This document shows positions 42,670 through 55,046 of a stretch of DNA of 64,000 nt, piece after piece. Numbering within the stretch: the first letter of the stretch is position 1; the number at the start of each line of letters is the position of its first letter. Below the pieces are notes generated by a model that worked only from the letters and a program-made list of their open reading frames with translations, did no database searches and had not been told where the DNA came from. The translations under genes were made by a program, and so were the position numbers. The stretch comes from Triatoma infestans (lineage: Eukaryota > Arthropoda > Insecta > Hemiptera > Reduviidae), in NCBI GenBank assembly GCA_011037195.1, contig JAAEAF010007673.1:1-64000 (forward strand), read 5' to 3'.

Positions 42670-42790
42670 TTCGCGTACATTCTTTAAACGAATCTAAAAT
42701 TTAACAGTTAAACGCGGGACCCAAACTGGGGGACCTTCCAACTACAAATCCAGGATCATTACCACTACACCAAGGCCGCCCCTCGAAGAG
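42670..42790 (-). mobile_element. tRNA-derived SINE (family S2), inverted copy
   Basis: On the minus strand: CGGCCTTGGTGTAGTGGTAA (A box), AGTTTGGGTCCCGCG (B box, damaged), TTTAACTGTTAAATTTTAGA. Forms an inverted pair with 41960-42130. Confidence 0.65.
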
Positions 42791-43859
42791 GAGTTGATTA
42801 TATATATTTATTTACGATATACTTATTACTCCCGAATTAGCAAGTACTGTAAAAGATTTTAATCTTTCTTTCAAGCGACTTTATTTTGAAAGAATTTTCC
42901 ATTATTATTATTATTTTATTAAATATCCAGTAAACAAATTATCTCTATACAATTTTGTATATAAATAAATAATAAAATATTTTTTCTTATAATCATAAAA
43001 GACAATAAATAAAACAAATAATATAAAAATTTGAATACACTGATTGTGTAGGCAAAATAAATTAAATTTCGGGCGTAAAAATATCGTATTAATTATGCAA
43101 AAGTTACTACTATCGCCATATATGTTTTAATTTTATCTTATTTTTCTGTCCAGGGCTACTTATCACGTATAAATAGCGTGTAATATTATTATCTAATTAC
43201 ATTGATTATCATTTTTAAGTATCTTTTATAACAAGTTGATAATTAAATAATAATTTAAGGCGTGTGTATTGAATATGGAAATTACTTTTAACATTAACCT
43301 TTGGTCTGTAAATTCCCTTTTCTCCTTTTGCCTTACATAACCAACAATGCCATACCAGTTGCCAATGTCAGTTGTCGCTCTGTCGTTTCAATTTATTTTT
43401 TATTTTCTGTTTACTTTCTCTTATTGTTGGACGAGAAATTATTGTGATAGTGGTAAATTTTCCAAGTTGTGAGTTCTCGATTCATTTTTTGAGAACCCAT
43501 AAATTGGAAGAATATGTTATTAGCGAATAATATAGAAAAAAAAAATCAAATTTGATTTTTCGTCTAGATACCAGCATTTACGTGTTAGGATTAACTGCAA
43601 TTAAAGTTTTGCTGGACACGGTCCGAGGACGCTGCAAAGTATGAAGCCAAGTTGACCTGTACCATGAAAACCGTTAGGATAGTATAATGTCTTGCATGTT
43701 TATGAATGTCGAGAACTAGTCCCACAGCTAGGATTGAGGTTATTCTCAGAATACCTAGCGAAGTTACTGAAAGGGAAGCGTGCATAGACACAAGGGAATG
43801 GGTTTATCCCTATCTGCTGGAACACCCCTAGGGATGGAATGATTAAGAAATACAGCTTC
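42791..43859. other. AT-rich stretch, R fragment, possible LINE upstream relic
   Basis: 43410-43560 holds a worn plus-strand R start (TACTTTCTCTTATTGTTGGA). 43600-43860 is less AT-rich and may be the decayed upstream part of the RNase H relic that follows, but no motif is legible. Confidence 0.45.
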
Positions 43860-44420
43860 GTTAAACATTGTTCCTCGAGGCTCAGTATAGTAGAAGAAAG
43901 TGGACCAGTGATCCGCTCTGTCGATTATTAAAGATCTTGCCGTTTATGGGCCAGCCATTCGGAGCCAATGGACTAATTTTTCACCATCTTCCAGGCGGAA
44001 ATTCTCGCAGTTTTGCGAGATTTGTCCAGATTAGCCTCGGACAGAAAGTATCGCAATTAGAACACTGTAATCCTATTCGATAGCCAGGCAGCTATTAAAG
44101 CACAGAGTTCGTATGTCTTCAGTTCAAAGCAGGTTAGAGAAATTAGAAATAAGGAAATAAATAAGGAGATGGATGTTAAAGAATACGTTCATCGAAGCAA
44201 ACTATAAAAAAAGCTAAGATAATACGGTTGCCTACAAAGGATGTGTTCCAAAGAGATGGCCCAAAAAGTGCAGGAGTGGATGCCAGAGAAACGAAGGAGA
44301 TGAGATCGCCCAAGCAGCAGTATACGCAACTAAGCAGTAAAGGGCAACTAGATGGGTAGAGAGAAATAGAATGAGGCTTTTGATAGAAGGTGACAACCCT
44401 GTTAGTTAGAGAGAAGCTGT
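43860..44420 (+). pseudogene. LINE RNase H relic, heavily decayed
   Basis: Across frames: TIFQAEILAVLRDLSRLASD near 43990-44050, ILFDSQAAIKAQSS near 44075-44110, SAGVDAR and NEGDEIAQAAVYATKQ near 44258-44335. This is the RNase H order (FQAE, DSQAA, GNExAD). Many frameshifts and stops; the oldest-looking RNase H LINE copy in the window. Confidence 0.6.
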
Positions 44421-47106
44421 GAAAAGTAAAAGTAATACTGAAATCCGAAAAATTCATAGGATTTTCTGAAGCTTCTAGGGGAACACGGCATTCCTCCGAG
44501 GGAGGTATAATGACCAGCTCAGCTCGGTTTATTAATAATGTGGAATGAAATGGTTATTCCTCATTGGATGGACCAAGAGACTGTAATAGATTTTAAGAAG
44601 CAAACAAAGTGGAACTAACAAATTATAAACTACGTACTCACACTATTGAAGGAGGCTGAAACTTTGCTAATACAAACATATGGATCGAATGCAGAGTGAC
44701 TTACATCCAAGAAAATATCTTAAAATAGCGTAGCTATACGAAGAGCTAGTAAGAAGACAAAACCTAGGACAAAAATAGTTTGGGGAAACAAAGTTAATTA
44801 TCAAAGAAACGCTGTCACTCAAATCGTCCCAAATTCTAGAGTAAAAAAAAAAAAGAAGACCAATTTGCTTCTACTATAGCTCCAAAATATCTCGCCATGT
44901 CATGAATAGGTAGCGTCTATTCATGAATCTACTAGTGCTTCATCTTTTTTAAAGTCCAGAAATGTAAATAGTAAATTTAGAACCAATAATAAAGTAACTT
45001 GACTTAAAATTAATAACATTTTCTCTACATAAAACAAGATACTATTTTTAATTTTCATTTTATTGTCATTTTTCCCAGCACCACAATGTGAATTATTTAT
45101 TATGTGATAGTGAATTTGGTGAAGTGGTAAAGATGAAAATCTGGTACACTTAAAATTGTAAATATGTAAATATCTGACAATAAAATTATTATTATTTATT
45201 TATTATTTTTAAAATCAAAATTAAATAATACAAAAAAAACTGTCCATATCACTGGATGCAGTCAAGTGCCCTTTAATATAAAAAAAAAAAAAAAAACAGG
45301 TAGCATACTTCTGAGTTTGTTTCCAGGTTCAAGGTTATATAAGTATAGTCTAAGCAGATTTTCGAAAAAATATAATAAAAACCCTATAATCAATAAAAAT
45401 TGGAACAATTACATAATATTATATTACACAATAAAAATTTTATTTTTATTATTGATATTAAAAAAAAAGAATTAAATAAATTATTTAATATATAAAAATT
45501 TCTCCTTGAATTGTTATTGTCTGGAATTGTAATATTTAAAGTTTCGGTAAAAATTTGACCTTAATTATTTGCTTTTTTTCTAATCGATATTATAAATTCA
45601 TTATACAAAACACTAGCAATTAAGTGTTTAAATAAATAGAATTTATGTTTTTCTTTTGTTTTTTTAGCTGCTATAAAATAAATACACGTACACTCATATA
45701 TTAAGAGTTTTTTAGAATAATTTGGATAAATTATTATTTGGAAAGTATTAAATAGTAAATAGTAAGTAATGAATGTAAAAATTAATTAAAAAATCATTAA
45801 ATAATCAATTTTTACAATGGCAAAATTTTGGGATATATCTCAGTGAACAATTTTATTGGAGGTCCAAAAATAATTACACTTTTCTTAACTTTATATACGA
45901 GTATATATACATAGAAAAATAGTCTTTCATTAAATAAGGGGAATTATTTTTTAAGCAAACGTATACTTAAATTGGATATATATCTAGCACCGGATTCAAT
46001 TACAGGAAGTGTGGCAAGAAAGATTTAGACATCGTTTTCATTGTGAATATTGCCAAGATATATTTGGTATTTGGTTAAAACAATTTGCCAAGACATGTTT
46101 GGCCTCGTTCATAAAGGTGCCAAAATGAAGAACTTTTCACAACTAACCTTTTTGATTTGTTTAACAACCTCGCTATGGTTTTTTTTTTTTTTTTAATATA
46201 TAAATAGAGAGATCGAACAATGTAGATTTTGAAACAAACAATGTACTCGAGTTTAAGAAGATATTTTCAAAACAATTATAGTTTTTTTGGAAACTTTATT
46301 AGAAACTTGTGTCATGGATTAGGCGGTCGCCAATCTTTTGATCCTCACGGACTACCAAGCAGAAAATATTCAATCTCACGGATCATTACCCCATTTTTTG
46401 GAGGCGGGGAAAATTTCCCAAATGATTAGAGAGGGTTATTAAATGTTCCATTCCAAAACAAAATTGACTTGTTTTAGTGATTTTTAAAAATTGTACTAAT
46501 TTAAAAGTTATTCATCAAAGTGGCAAGTTTACGAATGAACAAACTGTATATGTTGAATTGAAATTGTTATTTACCATGGTAACCAAAGATGAGAAAGAAA
46601 AGTCAATTGATGATAATGATTAATTAAAGTTTATTTAATAATTACAATAAAAGGAATAATATTCTCAATATTTAATCAGTGTGAAACATGTTGCTGCTTC
46701 TTAGATAAAAATTCTTCGACTCTAGGATTTCCATTGTACTAACAGCAACACGAAGGCTAACTTGCAGTTCAAGTCGACAACGGTACTTATTTTTTTAATT
46801 GCCACAACTGCCGAGAATGTTTTTTCGCACAAATATGTTGTTGTGAATGGCAATAATATTTTAATAGCCTTTTGACTTAATATTTGATACTCATGGTTTG
46901 ATAGTATTCCAAAAGTGAGCTCTTGTTATGTCTGAATTAAATTTAGTTTTGAGATTGTCGTCGGATGTCAGTTCGATTAGGCTTTCCTTTCGAATAAAAA
47001 TAATTGCTGTATTTGTATACTTTTACTTGTTTTTGTTTAGTACAGGTTTTTTTGTCTGTGTGTTGAAAATAAACTTGTTAGGACTGGACTTTGTCTTTTT
47101 TTTCTT
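44421..47106. other. Long AT-rich stretch without recognised gene
   Basis: Up to ~44700 the sequence may be further decay of the LINE relic. The rest holds A- and T-runs and chance frames. The 66-codon frame at 46229-46429 shows no family I recognise. Confidence 0.5.
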
Positions 47107-47330
47107 TTACCTGAACCCAATCAGTTTCCACTGAGTTTGTCGCGGCAGCCACAGGCTTTTCTCTTGAACGTAACATTCGGAAAAGGCCGATAATGTTTTA
47201 GTAGCGGATAACTTCACATCAATCGGAAGACGGTAAATTTGACTGACGCTACCGAAGAAATCCTCTTCGTTAACAATTCTTTCGCGGATCACCGTTTCGT
47301 GACCGCTGCCATGGATGACAGGGTTTTTAT
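47107..47330 (-). CDS. Exon-sized open segment, possibly HSP20-like
   Basis: On the minus strand an open stretch of balanced codon use reads VIHGSGHETV, RERIVNEEDFFGSVSQIYRL, PIDVKLSATKTLSAFSE and KSLWLPRQ. The order H-GxHE, GSVS..YRLP.DV and a final xLP resembles the core of small heat-shock (alpha-crystallin) domains. It ends TTCAGGTAAAAG, which can be read as a donor splice site or as a stop. No matching neighbouring exon or acceptor was found, so it may be a lone exon, a processed fragment or a chance frame. It is the only candidate host coding piece in the window. Confidence 0.25.
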
Positions 47331-48339
47331 ATATAATATGAAGTATATTCTTCTTAAATTTAAAAAATTATCCATCTGGATTAGCTGGTATATATATATA
47401 TAGATTATTACAATGTAAACAATATGTATCATATGCATTATTCATATTTTGTATTATTACATTGAATTAAAATGGTGGATTGTATATCTCCCCTCCCCCT
47501 TATAATACTATAACTATCATATTATTCTGTATAACAAACATATGTACGTACCTAATAATTTTTTTTTTAATAATTTGGTATCCTTTATTGTTATTCTTGA
47601 ACTTGGAAATAGTTTACTTTGTGCCCTTGAATAAAAAGAAGTCTTTTCTTCTGACTGACTGGGGAACAAAAACCCTGTCACCGCCTACACGAATCTTCCG
47701 GGTACGCCCCTAATTACTTTGATCAAAGGAATTTACGCTGTCAATTAGTTAATTTACAATTCTTTGTATAGGGAACAAAGATTATTAAAAGGTATTGCTT
47801 TTTATGGGGTATTCTGGAAAGGTCATTTATTTATTTATTTTTTTTCGATGTGGTTGAAATAATGAGGAAGATATATAATTTAATTATAGTAAAAATTCTT
47901 TTAGTTTTTTCTATTAATTGTAACCCCTCTTCCACAACCAAGGTTTGGAACAGTTTCACTTAATATTTGTGGCATGGAGAATATCCTAAGTTTTTATACT
48001 TTCAATTTCTTATCATATTTAATTGAGAGTAATGGGAATTCTCATTTCTTTTTATCGATGTTCCAATTATAACGACTAATTTAATCTTCACAATGGGCTA
48101 TTAAGAAGTTTGGTACCCCATTACACGTCCAAGGTACACAGGCAAGTGTCCACAATGACCAGCTCCCAGAACCCAGCATATACTAATCATTAACTAAAAT
48201 ATAAACTTTTATTTCTTATTTATCTATTTTAACATTAGTTTGTATAGATATCGATAGAACTGAATAAATAGGTGAAAATATTAAAACTCACGAAAATAAT
48301 GCTTGAATCAAGATTTTTACCTTAAGATAGATTTTTTCA
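47331..48339. other. AT-rich stretch without recognised gene
   Basis: A (TA)n run near 47389-47402. No gene or family match. Confidence 0.55.
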
Positions 48340-48947
48340 AGTCTGTAGTGGTACCATTTCCTCCTCCATTTATTCATTCCCTAGATTAGTACCTTGCAGA
48401 TATTACTAAACAGTTTAGTCTACACATTCGCTGATGAGACAGCAATTCTCTCCCCCAAACCAGGGAACCTGTCAAATTCTCCAGTGCTGTTCAAGCTCAT
48501 CTTACATCCTTCGAATCCTGGTTTTTAAATTGGAAAATGAAATTAGACGAAGGTAAATGCATATATGTAGCGTTTACTTGGAATCGTTAAATTCTTCCTC
48601 CAATTCACCTCCATGGTTCACCTTTTTACCGCCAGCTGACTATTATCTTGGACTATTTTTGGGCAGATGAACCCTCACATACGGCTCTAACGCACTAAAG
48701 TCAAAACACGTTTTAGACTTCTTTCCAACTGCTTGGTAACCGCTCAAAATTATCGATTTCCACCAACTTTTTTATAACTCCTTACAGAAACCATAATGGA
48801 CTTATGAATTGGAACTATATGGAAGTGTCAACATTCTAATCTGAACTGCAACTTAACCATCCCAATCCCAATTCTTCGCCATATTTTGAATAGTATCTTT
48901 TACATATCCTATACACAGAGCTCAATATTCTTTACGATTTTACTAAT

Positions 48948-49220
48948 ACTACCTTTTACACAGGGAAGGGAATGGCTAAGTGATTACGTACTGGACTCCC
49001 ACGCGGAGGACACTGGTTCGAGTCCAGCTGTACAACCCTTAAATTTTTTTCTTCCTAGGAGCCTCTACAGCTCAGTGTCCGGTGATGGACAGTGTTGTCT
49101 GTAACGAGAAAACACTGTCCGGAAGCCGGTAGTTCCGTGAGAAGGCTCCGGGCGCCAATGATCATAGATGTTGACGCTCCTTAAATAAAAAAAAAAACAA
49201 ACAAAAAACTACCTTTTACA
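48948..49220. repeat. 13-bp target duplication of SINE
   Basis: ACTACCTTTTACA at 48948-48960 and 49208-49220 bounds the SINE precisely. Confidence 0.93.
48961..49207 (+). mobile_element. tRNA-derived SINE (family S1) in LINE relic
   Basis: A box ATGGCTAAGTGATTACGTAC, B box TGGTTCGAGTCC, body with CTCAGTGTCCGGTGATGGAC and ACACTGTCCGGAAGCC, tail AAATAAAAAAAAAAACAAAC. With its perfect 13-bp duplication it is the best-defined S1 copy. It shows LINE-type mobilisation. Confidence 0.93.
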
Positions 49221-49450
49221 TATCCTAAACACAGAAATAATATTCCTTTCGTTACAATTCTGGCAAAAACTATTAGTAACAGTTTCCAAAATAAACTGCA
49301 ATCATATTCTAACATTTTAGCCAAAGCCCAAGCTTGACATGCCCTCCCTAGAAACTTTCAACGACGCTTAAACCGCATTTGGCACCGCGATCTCTTAAAA
49401 AAAAACTAAAGGCAATCATCATTGGTCGACTACCACCACTTAAGTTAAAC

Positions 49451-50594
49451 AAGTCATTGCTTATAAAATCAGCTTATTTACATATTATACCATTTTTACG
49501 TTTGTAAATTTCAAATAAAGAGTGAAAATAAGATAAAATAAAATCAAGATTTTTTTATTAACACCATTGAATCGGAATTTTCCGCAAAAAATTTGCCTGT
49601 TCTCTATCAACACTCAAGAATTCGAATAAATGTGACGAACAAATTGCCTACATTGCCTTGACAAATATAACTGTAATTTCTCCCCCCCCCCAATTACTAG
49701 AAATTGATCTCCACTTATTGAGGTACTCTATTCTACAGTTTAATACTTTTCTATCCGCATGCGTAATAGAGAGAAATATTTGTATCATATAAATGAAAAG
49801 AGGGAAAGTAAAATCTCTAGTTAATATCTTCTTTTATGAGTGATGAATTAAAGAAATAGTTTTTTTTTTTTAATCATTTCACGTAATAGCTATATAATTC
49901 CGGGATTCTATATTACAATATGTTTACAAAAAAATATCAAGTATGAAGAAAATCGATTAGACGGAAGTGAGACTTTGCATTAGTCTTGCTTTTTCCTATT
50001 TCAGGCTTTCGTGATTTCCTTGAAAGCAGCTCAAAATTTTTTCCACAAATTTGTTAAGTATATAAAAAAAATCATATATAGCAAAACTGCTTATAATTAT
50101 ATTTACTGCTTCTTGCTTATATTGCAAAAATTGATTTTAATAGTACTGAACAAATCTGAAACATAAGACTTCTCTTTGCAATGCCATATAAGGTGCAATT
50201 TACCATTCTACCATCTAGTGTGATTTAAAAAGAATTAAATATTAGGTAAATATTTTTAACTTTTATGAATATTCATCATTTAGTATTTTATATCAAACTT
50301 TCTTCAATATAATTTAGATTTAACAGTCTAAAGTATACACTAAATTGAGTCCAAAGTTTGTGCTTTTTTTGATCATTAAAAATATCATTTTCAAAAAAAT
50401 CATTCAAATATTTTTATCTTCAAATAATAACATGAAGCGCTCTCTGTCTGGCCAAGTTAATCATCCTTATTAATTCCCATATCTTCTATTGTGAGGGATG
50501 AAACTCCATAAACTCATGTTCCAATTTCTCTATTTTTATGAAATGTTTATCTTGTAAAAACTAAATGATGGCATCAAACAAAAACAAACAAAAA
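49451..50594. other. AT-rich stretch with a decayed family R piece
   Basis: 49920-50215 contains module-like R words (AGTATGAAGAAAATCGATTA, CGGAAGTGAGACTTTGCAT) in plus orientation. Otherwise no feature. Confidence 0.45.
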
Positions 50595-51260
50595 ACTGGT
50601 GTGAAACACTCACACAACTTTCTCTTACACCAGTTTTCAAAATTATAATTAATAAATTTTATAATTACTGCACCAAATTTACTGAAATTCGTCGAAAACT
50701 GAAAAAAACTGTTCAGTAAAAGCGCACTTCCGGTTTACTAATTTCATTGACACTCGGAATTTTGGCCATTTATTTATTTCTAATTAATTTTTTTTTTTTT
50801 TAATGATAGAATTGTATAATCTACTATGATAGTACTTCAGAGAAAAAACAACCCCACCCCTCGCCGAAAGGGACCCTTAAAACCCTTAAAGGGGCCCAGA
50901 GAAATGTTTCAATTAAAAGTTGTAGATATTTGTATGTGTGGTTTATATAGCAAGTTTCAAGGAACCATTTTTGAGAAAATCGCAAAAAAGTAATAAAAAA
51001 AAAACAGCTAGTAAAGTGGTACTTCCGGTTGAGGAATTTTGACAGATAACGTACTGTCAGTTCCCATAGTGATAAACCTAATCGGAATATCAAGTTTCAA
51101 CATTCTCTGGTTTTTCGATTTTGACTCATACACACACCATTTGCTAAAAACAACTTTATTGGACTCAGGGGACCTCAAAACGAATATTTCCGGTGAAAAC
51201 TCGATATTGAAAATTTGACACGATTATAAAACTTCCTTTTACTAGGGAATAAGAGGAAGT
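50595..51260 (-). repeat. Family R copy with module loss
   Basis: Starts CTGGTGTGAAACACTCACAC, then the third module runs into the first. Ends GGGGACCTCAAAACGAATAT, TTTCCGGTGAAAACTCGATA and ACTAGGGAATAAGAGGAAGT. At 666 bp it lacks one whole module and part of the microsatellite. Confidence 0.83.
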
Positions 51261-53743
51261 AATAAAAGTTAAAGTTACAAGATGTTTTGACTGTTCTAAA
51301 GACAACAATTCCATGCTTAACACTTTTACGTATTTGCTATCAAATCCGTAACGTATCACTCCCGATACACGATTATTGAGAAACCGTAACACAAAAAAGG
51401 AATTCTTTTGAGGACTTGAGTTCAGATCTGACTTCAAGGTTACTTAAAAAACAGCGAGTGAACAAAGGTAATAAAACATTCTTGGCTTGTGTAACTACTT
51501 GCAGAGTTTTGAAACCATGTATATAAATGTGTCTCACTGCGCACATTAAATTTAAATTTTTTTTTTTTAAATCCACAAACGTCTTTTTTTATTGAGTAAA
51601 AGAAATAATGAACAATAAATTACACGATAGATAGCAAAGATGGTGGGTAGGGCTTAGCGTGAAATAAACTTTTGTATGCATATTTCATAAAATTGTTTAG
51701 ATTTTTTTGACTCACCTAAGTGGTTAATGCAACCCGCACAAGGTCCCGCGATCGTACATGATCGAAATTTAAAGAATTGATCATTTCCGTATTCGCTAAT
51801 TTAACTTTGTTTCGTTTTTTGTTTTTTTATCGCAAAGCTACAATCTGTTGCTTCATTATTTGCTGGTTTATTTTTTCCAAGAAAAACACGTGCCCTACAT
51901 GCCATGTATGGGGGGGGGGTGAAATTTTCGCGTCTGAGATTTGTTCTCACTTGCCACTTGGATATCCAACTAAATGAATAACATCAATCGCCAGCGCAGC
52001 TTAGTTTTTGTATACTGGGCTGCGTGACGCTGAATGGCTGAATAGCCGAAGTTATGGCTTATGAAAAAAAAAATATGCCATATACATATGCTAGCTTGAC
52101 GTGCGTGTCCGTCCAGTGGTTACTTTATTGTCGTATGTCGGCTATGACACGAATAATGACGATAAAGCTCCAAATAACCTACTTTGATTTCAGTAATTAT
52201 TGTGTCGCTATTCGGATAAGCCTAAAATATGTTCGAAGTTTATTTTATTTTGAGCTAATACCAGTTTATAGTTTATACGTATACACAGCAGCAACATAGT
52301 TTTCGTTATGTTAGCCATTTAACGGATCTCAGTGTAATATATGCGTGTAAAGAAGTTATTGGATTCTTTTGGATGGGATGTTTTGCTCTGATTTAGCTCT
52401 GATCTCGCACCCAGCCGAATTACACTGTCAAAATTACATTCTAAAAAATTGTCATTTCAAAAGATACAATACATTAAAAAGTGCAATTAAATATACTTTG
52501 AAAATTGCTAATTATAAAAAAACTTCTCTATTGGAACTTGAGAACTCCGCAAGTCAGATGTTCCAAAACAAATTTAACCTTATATTTTGGAGGGGACGGG
52601 TTATATTTACTTGTTATATTATTTTTATAAATTAATACTGTACATTAGAAAATAATGTTTTAATATTGTATTTTAAAAAAAAGTAGTAGTAAAATATATA
52701 AATAATATATTGTATCATTCTTAATAATAATCAGTTGAAATTATAATCTCTGACAAGATGGGCTATTTATAGAAACTACATGCAGCGGGAAGGAGGGAAC
52801 ACTTATATTTTTAGAATTAAATAGAAAAGAAGCTAAATATAAATCCAAATTAATAGGTGATGAAGAAATTGTTATAGGAAGAATGCAAATTATTTAAAAT
52901 TAACCTCTAATAAAGATAGATTGTACAAAATTCCATTTAGTTATTAATACGAAAATATGTAAAGAATGAAAAATATAGTAAGATAAATAACGGATTAAAA
53001 TATGTATCCAAATATTCTAATATTTATAGAAAAAAAAAAAAAATAATAATGTTCTTCATCTATTTTTAGCTATGGAGCCACAGGGGCACAAGAATGTTTC
53101 CATAATCCTTTATTATATGTATGTAAGAAGTTCAGAATATAGTAGACAAATCAAGAGCAGGATGCAGTTCCATAATTAATGTCACATATGTATAAAATTT
53201 ATTTTGGCCTCTTTGGATATATTTAAAAACTAAGATAAATTAAATCTCTCATTTGGGGGGGTGGGGAGGAGACAACTTGAAACTTAACGTTAAACTTCTC
53301 CACAGAAATTTCGAGAAACACCTGCAGATGTTCCAAGGAATACCGGCATAACTACAATCAGAAAATTGGTTTGTAAGAGTCTCTTTTGTTTTTTTCCTTT
53401 TTTTTTTACATTATTCCTGAAAGGTTTCGGAAACACATTCATTAAACATTCACAATTCAGTCAAATAATTTTCTGATGAGTGATGGGCAACCAAAACCAA
53501 TCTAGTATAGCTGCAAAAAAAAAATTAGTAAGCGAAGATCCCTGGAAAATGTTCGAGCCGTTTTTGAGAAAATCATGATAAAACTATTAGAAAAAAACAG
53601 GCCCTCTTTTATTTGTTTGATTCAAACTTTTTGAAAAGATTCTATGAAGTGTGCAGTGTATCAAATTTGGACTTTCAAGAATCGATTGTTCAGTAATGAG
53701 AATTTTTAATACTCAATTTCGAAATTTTGATTTATTCGCAGTA
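51261..53743. other. Long stretch without recognised gene
   Basis: Mostly AT-rich. 51880-52260 is somewhat GC-richer with chance frames of 66 and 81 codons that show no recognisable motif. 53540-53600 has one family R module word (GAGCCGTTTTTGAGAAAATC). Confidence 0.5.
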
Positions 53744-54628
53744 CAGTAGGATCTCGGTAATCCGGCACTATATCGGGATTCGTAGTGTCGGATTAACGAA
53801 AATGCCGGATTAGTGGAGGTTGACTTATAAAGTAGACAAAACAGCATCAAAATACATTCTGTATTGCATTTAGTTGTTAATATTATGTAATTATGTAGTA
53901 CAGTACATTAGGTATGAAATACAGTATTGTTAGGTAAATTTAAATTACATTTGTTTAAAAAAGTGTTCAATGTTCTTTTGTTTTTTTTGAATTGAAAGAA
54001 GTTTTAAACACCTTCTCCTGGTCTCTTTAAAGTTAAAATATCACTGGGTGAAACGCCGTTTTCCTCCGACCAAGTAATCGCCGTTGCGAAAGCGCTCAAT
54101 TGTATTTAGCCTTATCGGTGTTGACAGTACGTGGTGTGTCGCCTGTCCGGCTCGAAACAGCGGCGCTGGCACCAGGTCCCCCTCCCTTGGTTCGTCATCG
54201 TCACTCTTGTCAATATCGCCCTCCATAACATCAGCCACGATCTCATCATCGGTCATAATCTGACACTGCTCCTCATTGTCACCGGCTAGCCAGATCTTAA
54301 CGTCGTCTGTCGATAATTCATTTGGATCATCTACAAGCTGCTCGTAAGTCATTTAGCTTGGAGTCTTTGTCACTCTTTATTTTGCCATCATTTTCATTTT
54401 TATTTTTATAGGCCTGTATTAAGGTCAACGATGGCCAAAGTTTCTCCCAAGAGCACACAAGTGTTTGTTGCTGTACATTTTCCCATGCATTCGCTAGGCT
54501 AAATACAACGTCTTTCAACGTCTTTAGAGTATATTCAACGAAAACAGCTGGCCCGCCGTCCCTGGGTAGACTGCCGGATTACTGGACGGGCCGGAGTGGC
54601 GCACGGCCGGATTACAGAGACTGCACTG
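53744..54628 (-). mobile_element. Internally deleted Tigger/pogo transposon
   Basis: Terminal inverted repeats of ~23 bp: plus-strand start CAGTAGGATCTCGGTAATCC and end GGATTACAGAGACTGCACTG, both flanked by TA (53742-53743 and 54629-54630), the pogo-type target. The interior keeps only the C-terminal part of the transposase on the minus strand. Confidence 0.88.
54041..54518 (-). pseudogene. Tigger transposase C-terminal part
   Basis: Reading from 54518: KDVVFSLANAWENVQQQTLV and SWEKLWPSL, the conserved tail of the DDE domain, then after a frameshift near 54340 a Tigger-style acidic tail: LSTDDVKIWLAG and MTDDEIVADVMEG. The DNA-binding CENP-B part and all catalytic acids were lost in the internal deletion. 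The intact enzyme would cut and paste at TA. This copy could at most move in trans. Confidence 0.82.
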
Positions 54629-54663
54629 TACTTCCTTTTTTCAGCAACAGAAAGTGACAAAGT

Positions 54664-54910
54664 ACGGAAGCAGAGAATAGCTAAGTGCTTAGCGTACTGG
54701 ACTCCCACGTGGAGGACCAGGGTTCGAGTCCAGCTGTGCCATCCTTAGATTTTTTCTTCCTAGGAACCTCTATAGTTCACTGTCCGGTTATGGACAGTGT
54801 TGTCTGTAACGAGAGAACACTGCCCGGAGGCAGGCAGTGCACTGAGAAGGCTCCAGGCGCCCCTGACCATAGATGTTGACGTGCCTTAAATTTAAATTAA
54901 AAAAAGAAAA
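54664..54910 (+). mobile_element. tRNA-derived SINE (family S1)
   Basis: ATAGCTAAGTGCTTAGCGTA (A box), AGGGTTCGAGTCC (B box), body ACTGTCCGGTTATGGACAGT, ACACTGCCCGGAGGCAGG, A-rich tail at 54885-54914. Flanks GTGACAAAG and GTGACTAAG look like a near-perfect duplication. It lies 36 bp from the Tigger element. Confidence 0.88.
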
Positions 54911-55046
54911 AAAAATGTGACTAAGATATAGTCTAAAGATGACTGGACAGAATTTCAAAAATTGTCCTACTTTACAGATCCCACCAAATATTCAACTACT
55001 CCTCTTCTAATAGGTAAGAATACAATTTCTGATAAAATTGTCTTTT

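Larger units (their letters stand above)
48340..49450 (+). pseudogene. Jockey-like LINE reverse transcriptase relic, split by SINE
   Basis: Frames give VYTFADETAILSPKPGNLS (catalytic FADD with Asp to Glu), SWFLNWKMKLDEGKC, YRQLTIIL, then near the end LPFTYPKHRNNIPFVTI and PRNFQRRLNRIWHRDL. These match the palm motif C onward and the C-terminus of Jockey-clade proteins. The first half of the protein is absent. The SINE at 48961-49207 interrupts it. Confidence 0.7.

Noticed and set aside
46229..46429. 66-codon frame with RQSFDPHGLPSRK
   Set aside because: Looked protein-like at first, but no family could be named and the flanks are AT-rich filler.
52054..52635. 81- and 88-codon frames in a GC-richer stretch
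   Set aside because: No domain, signal or splice pattern recognised; composition and lack of homologues in the window suggest chance frames.
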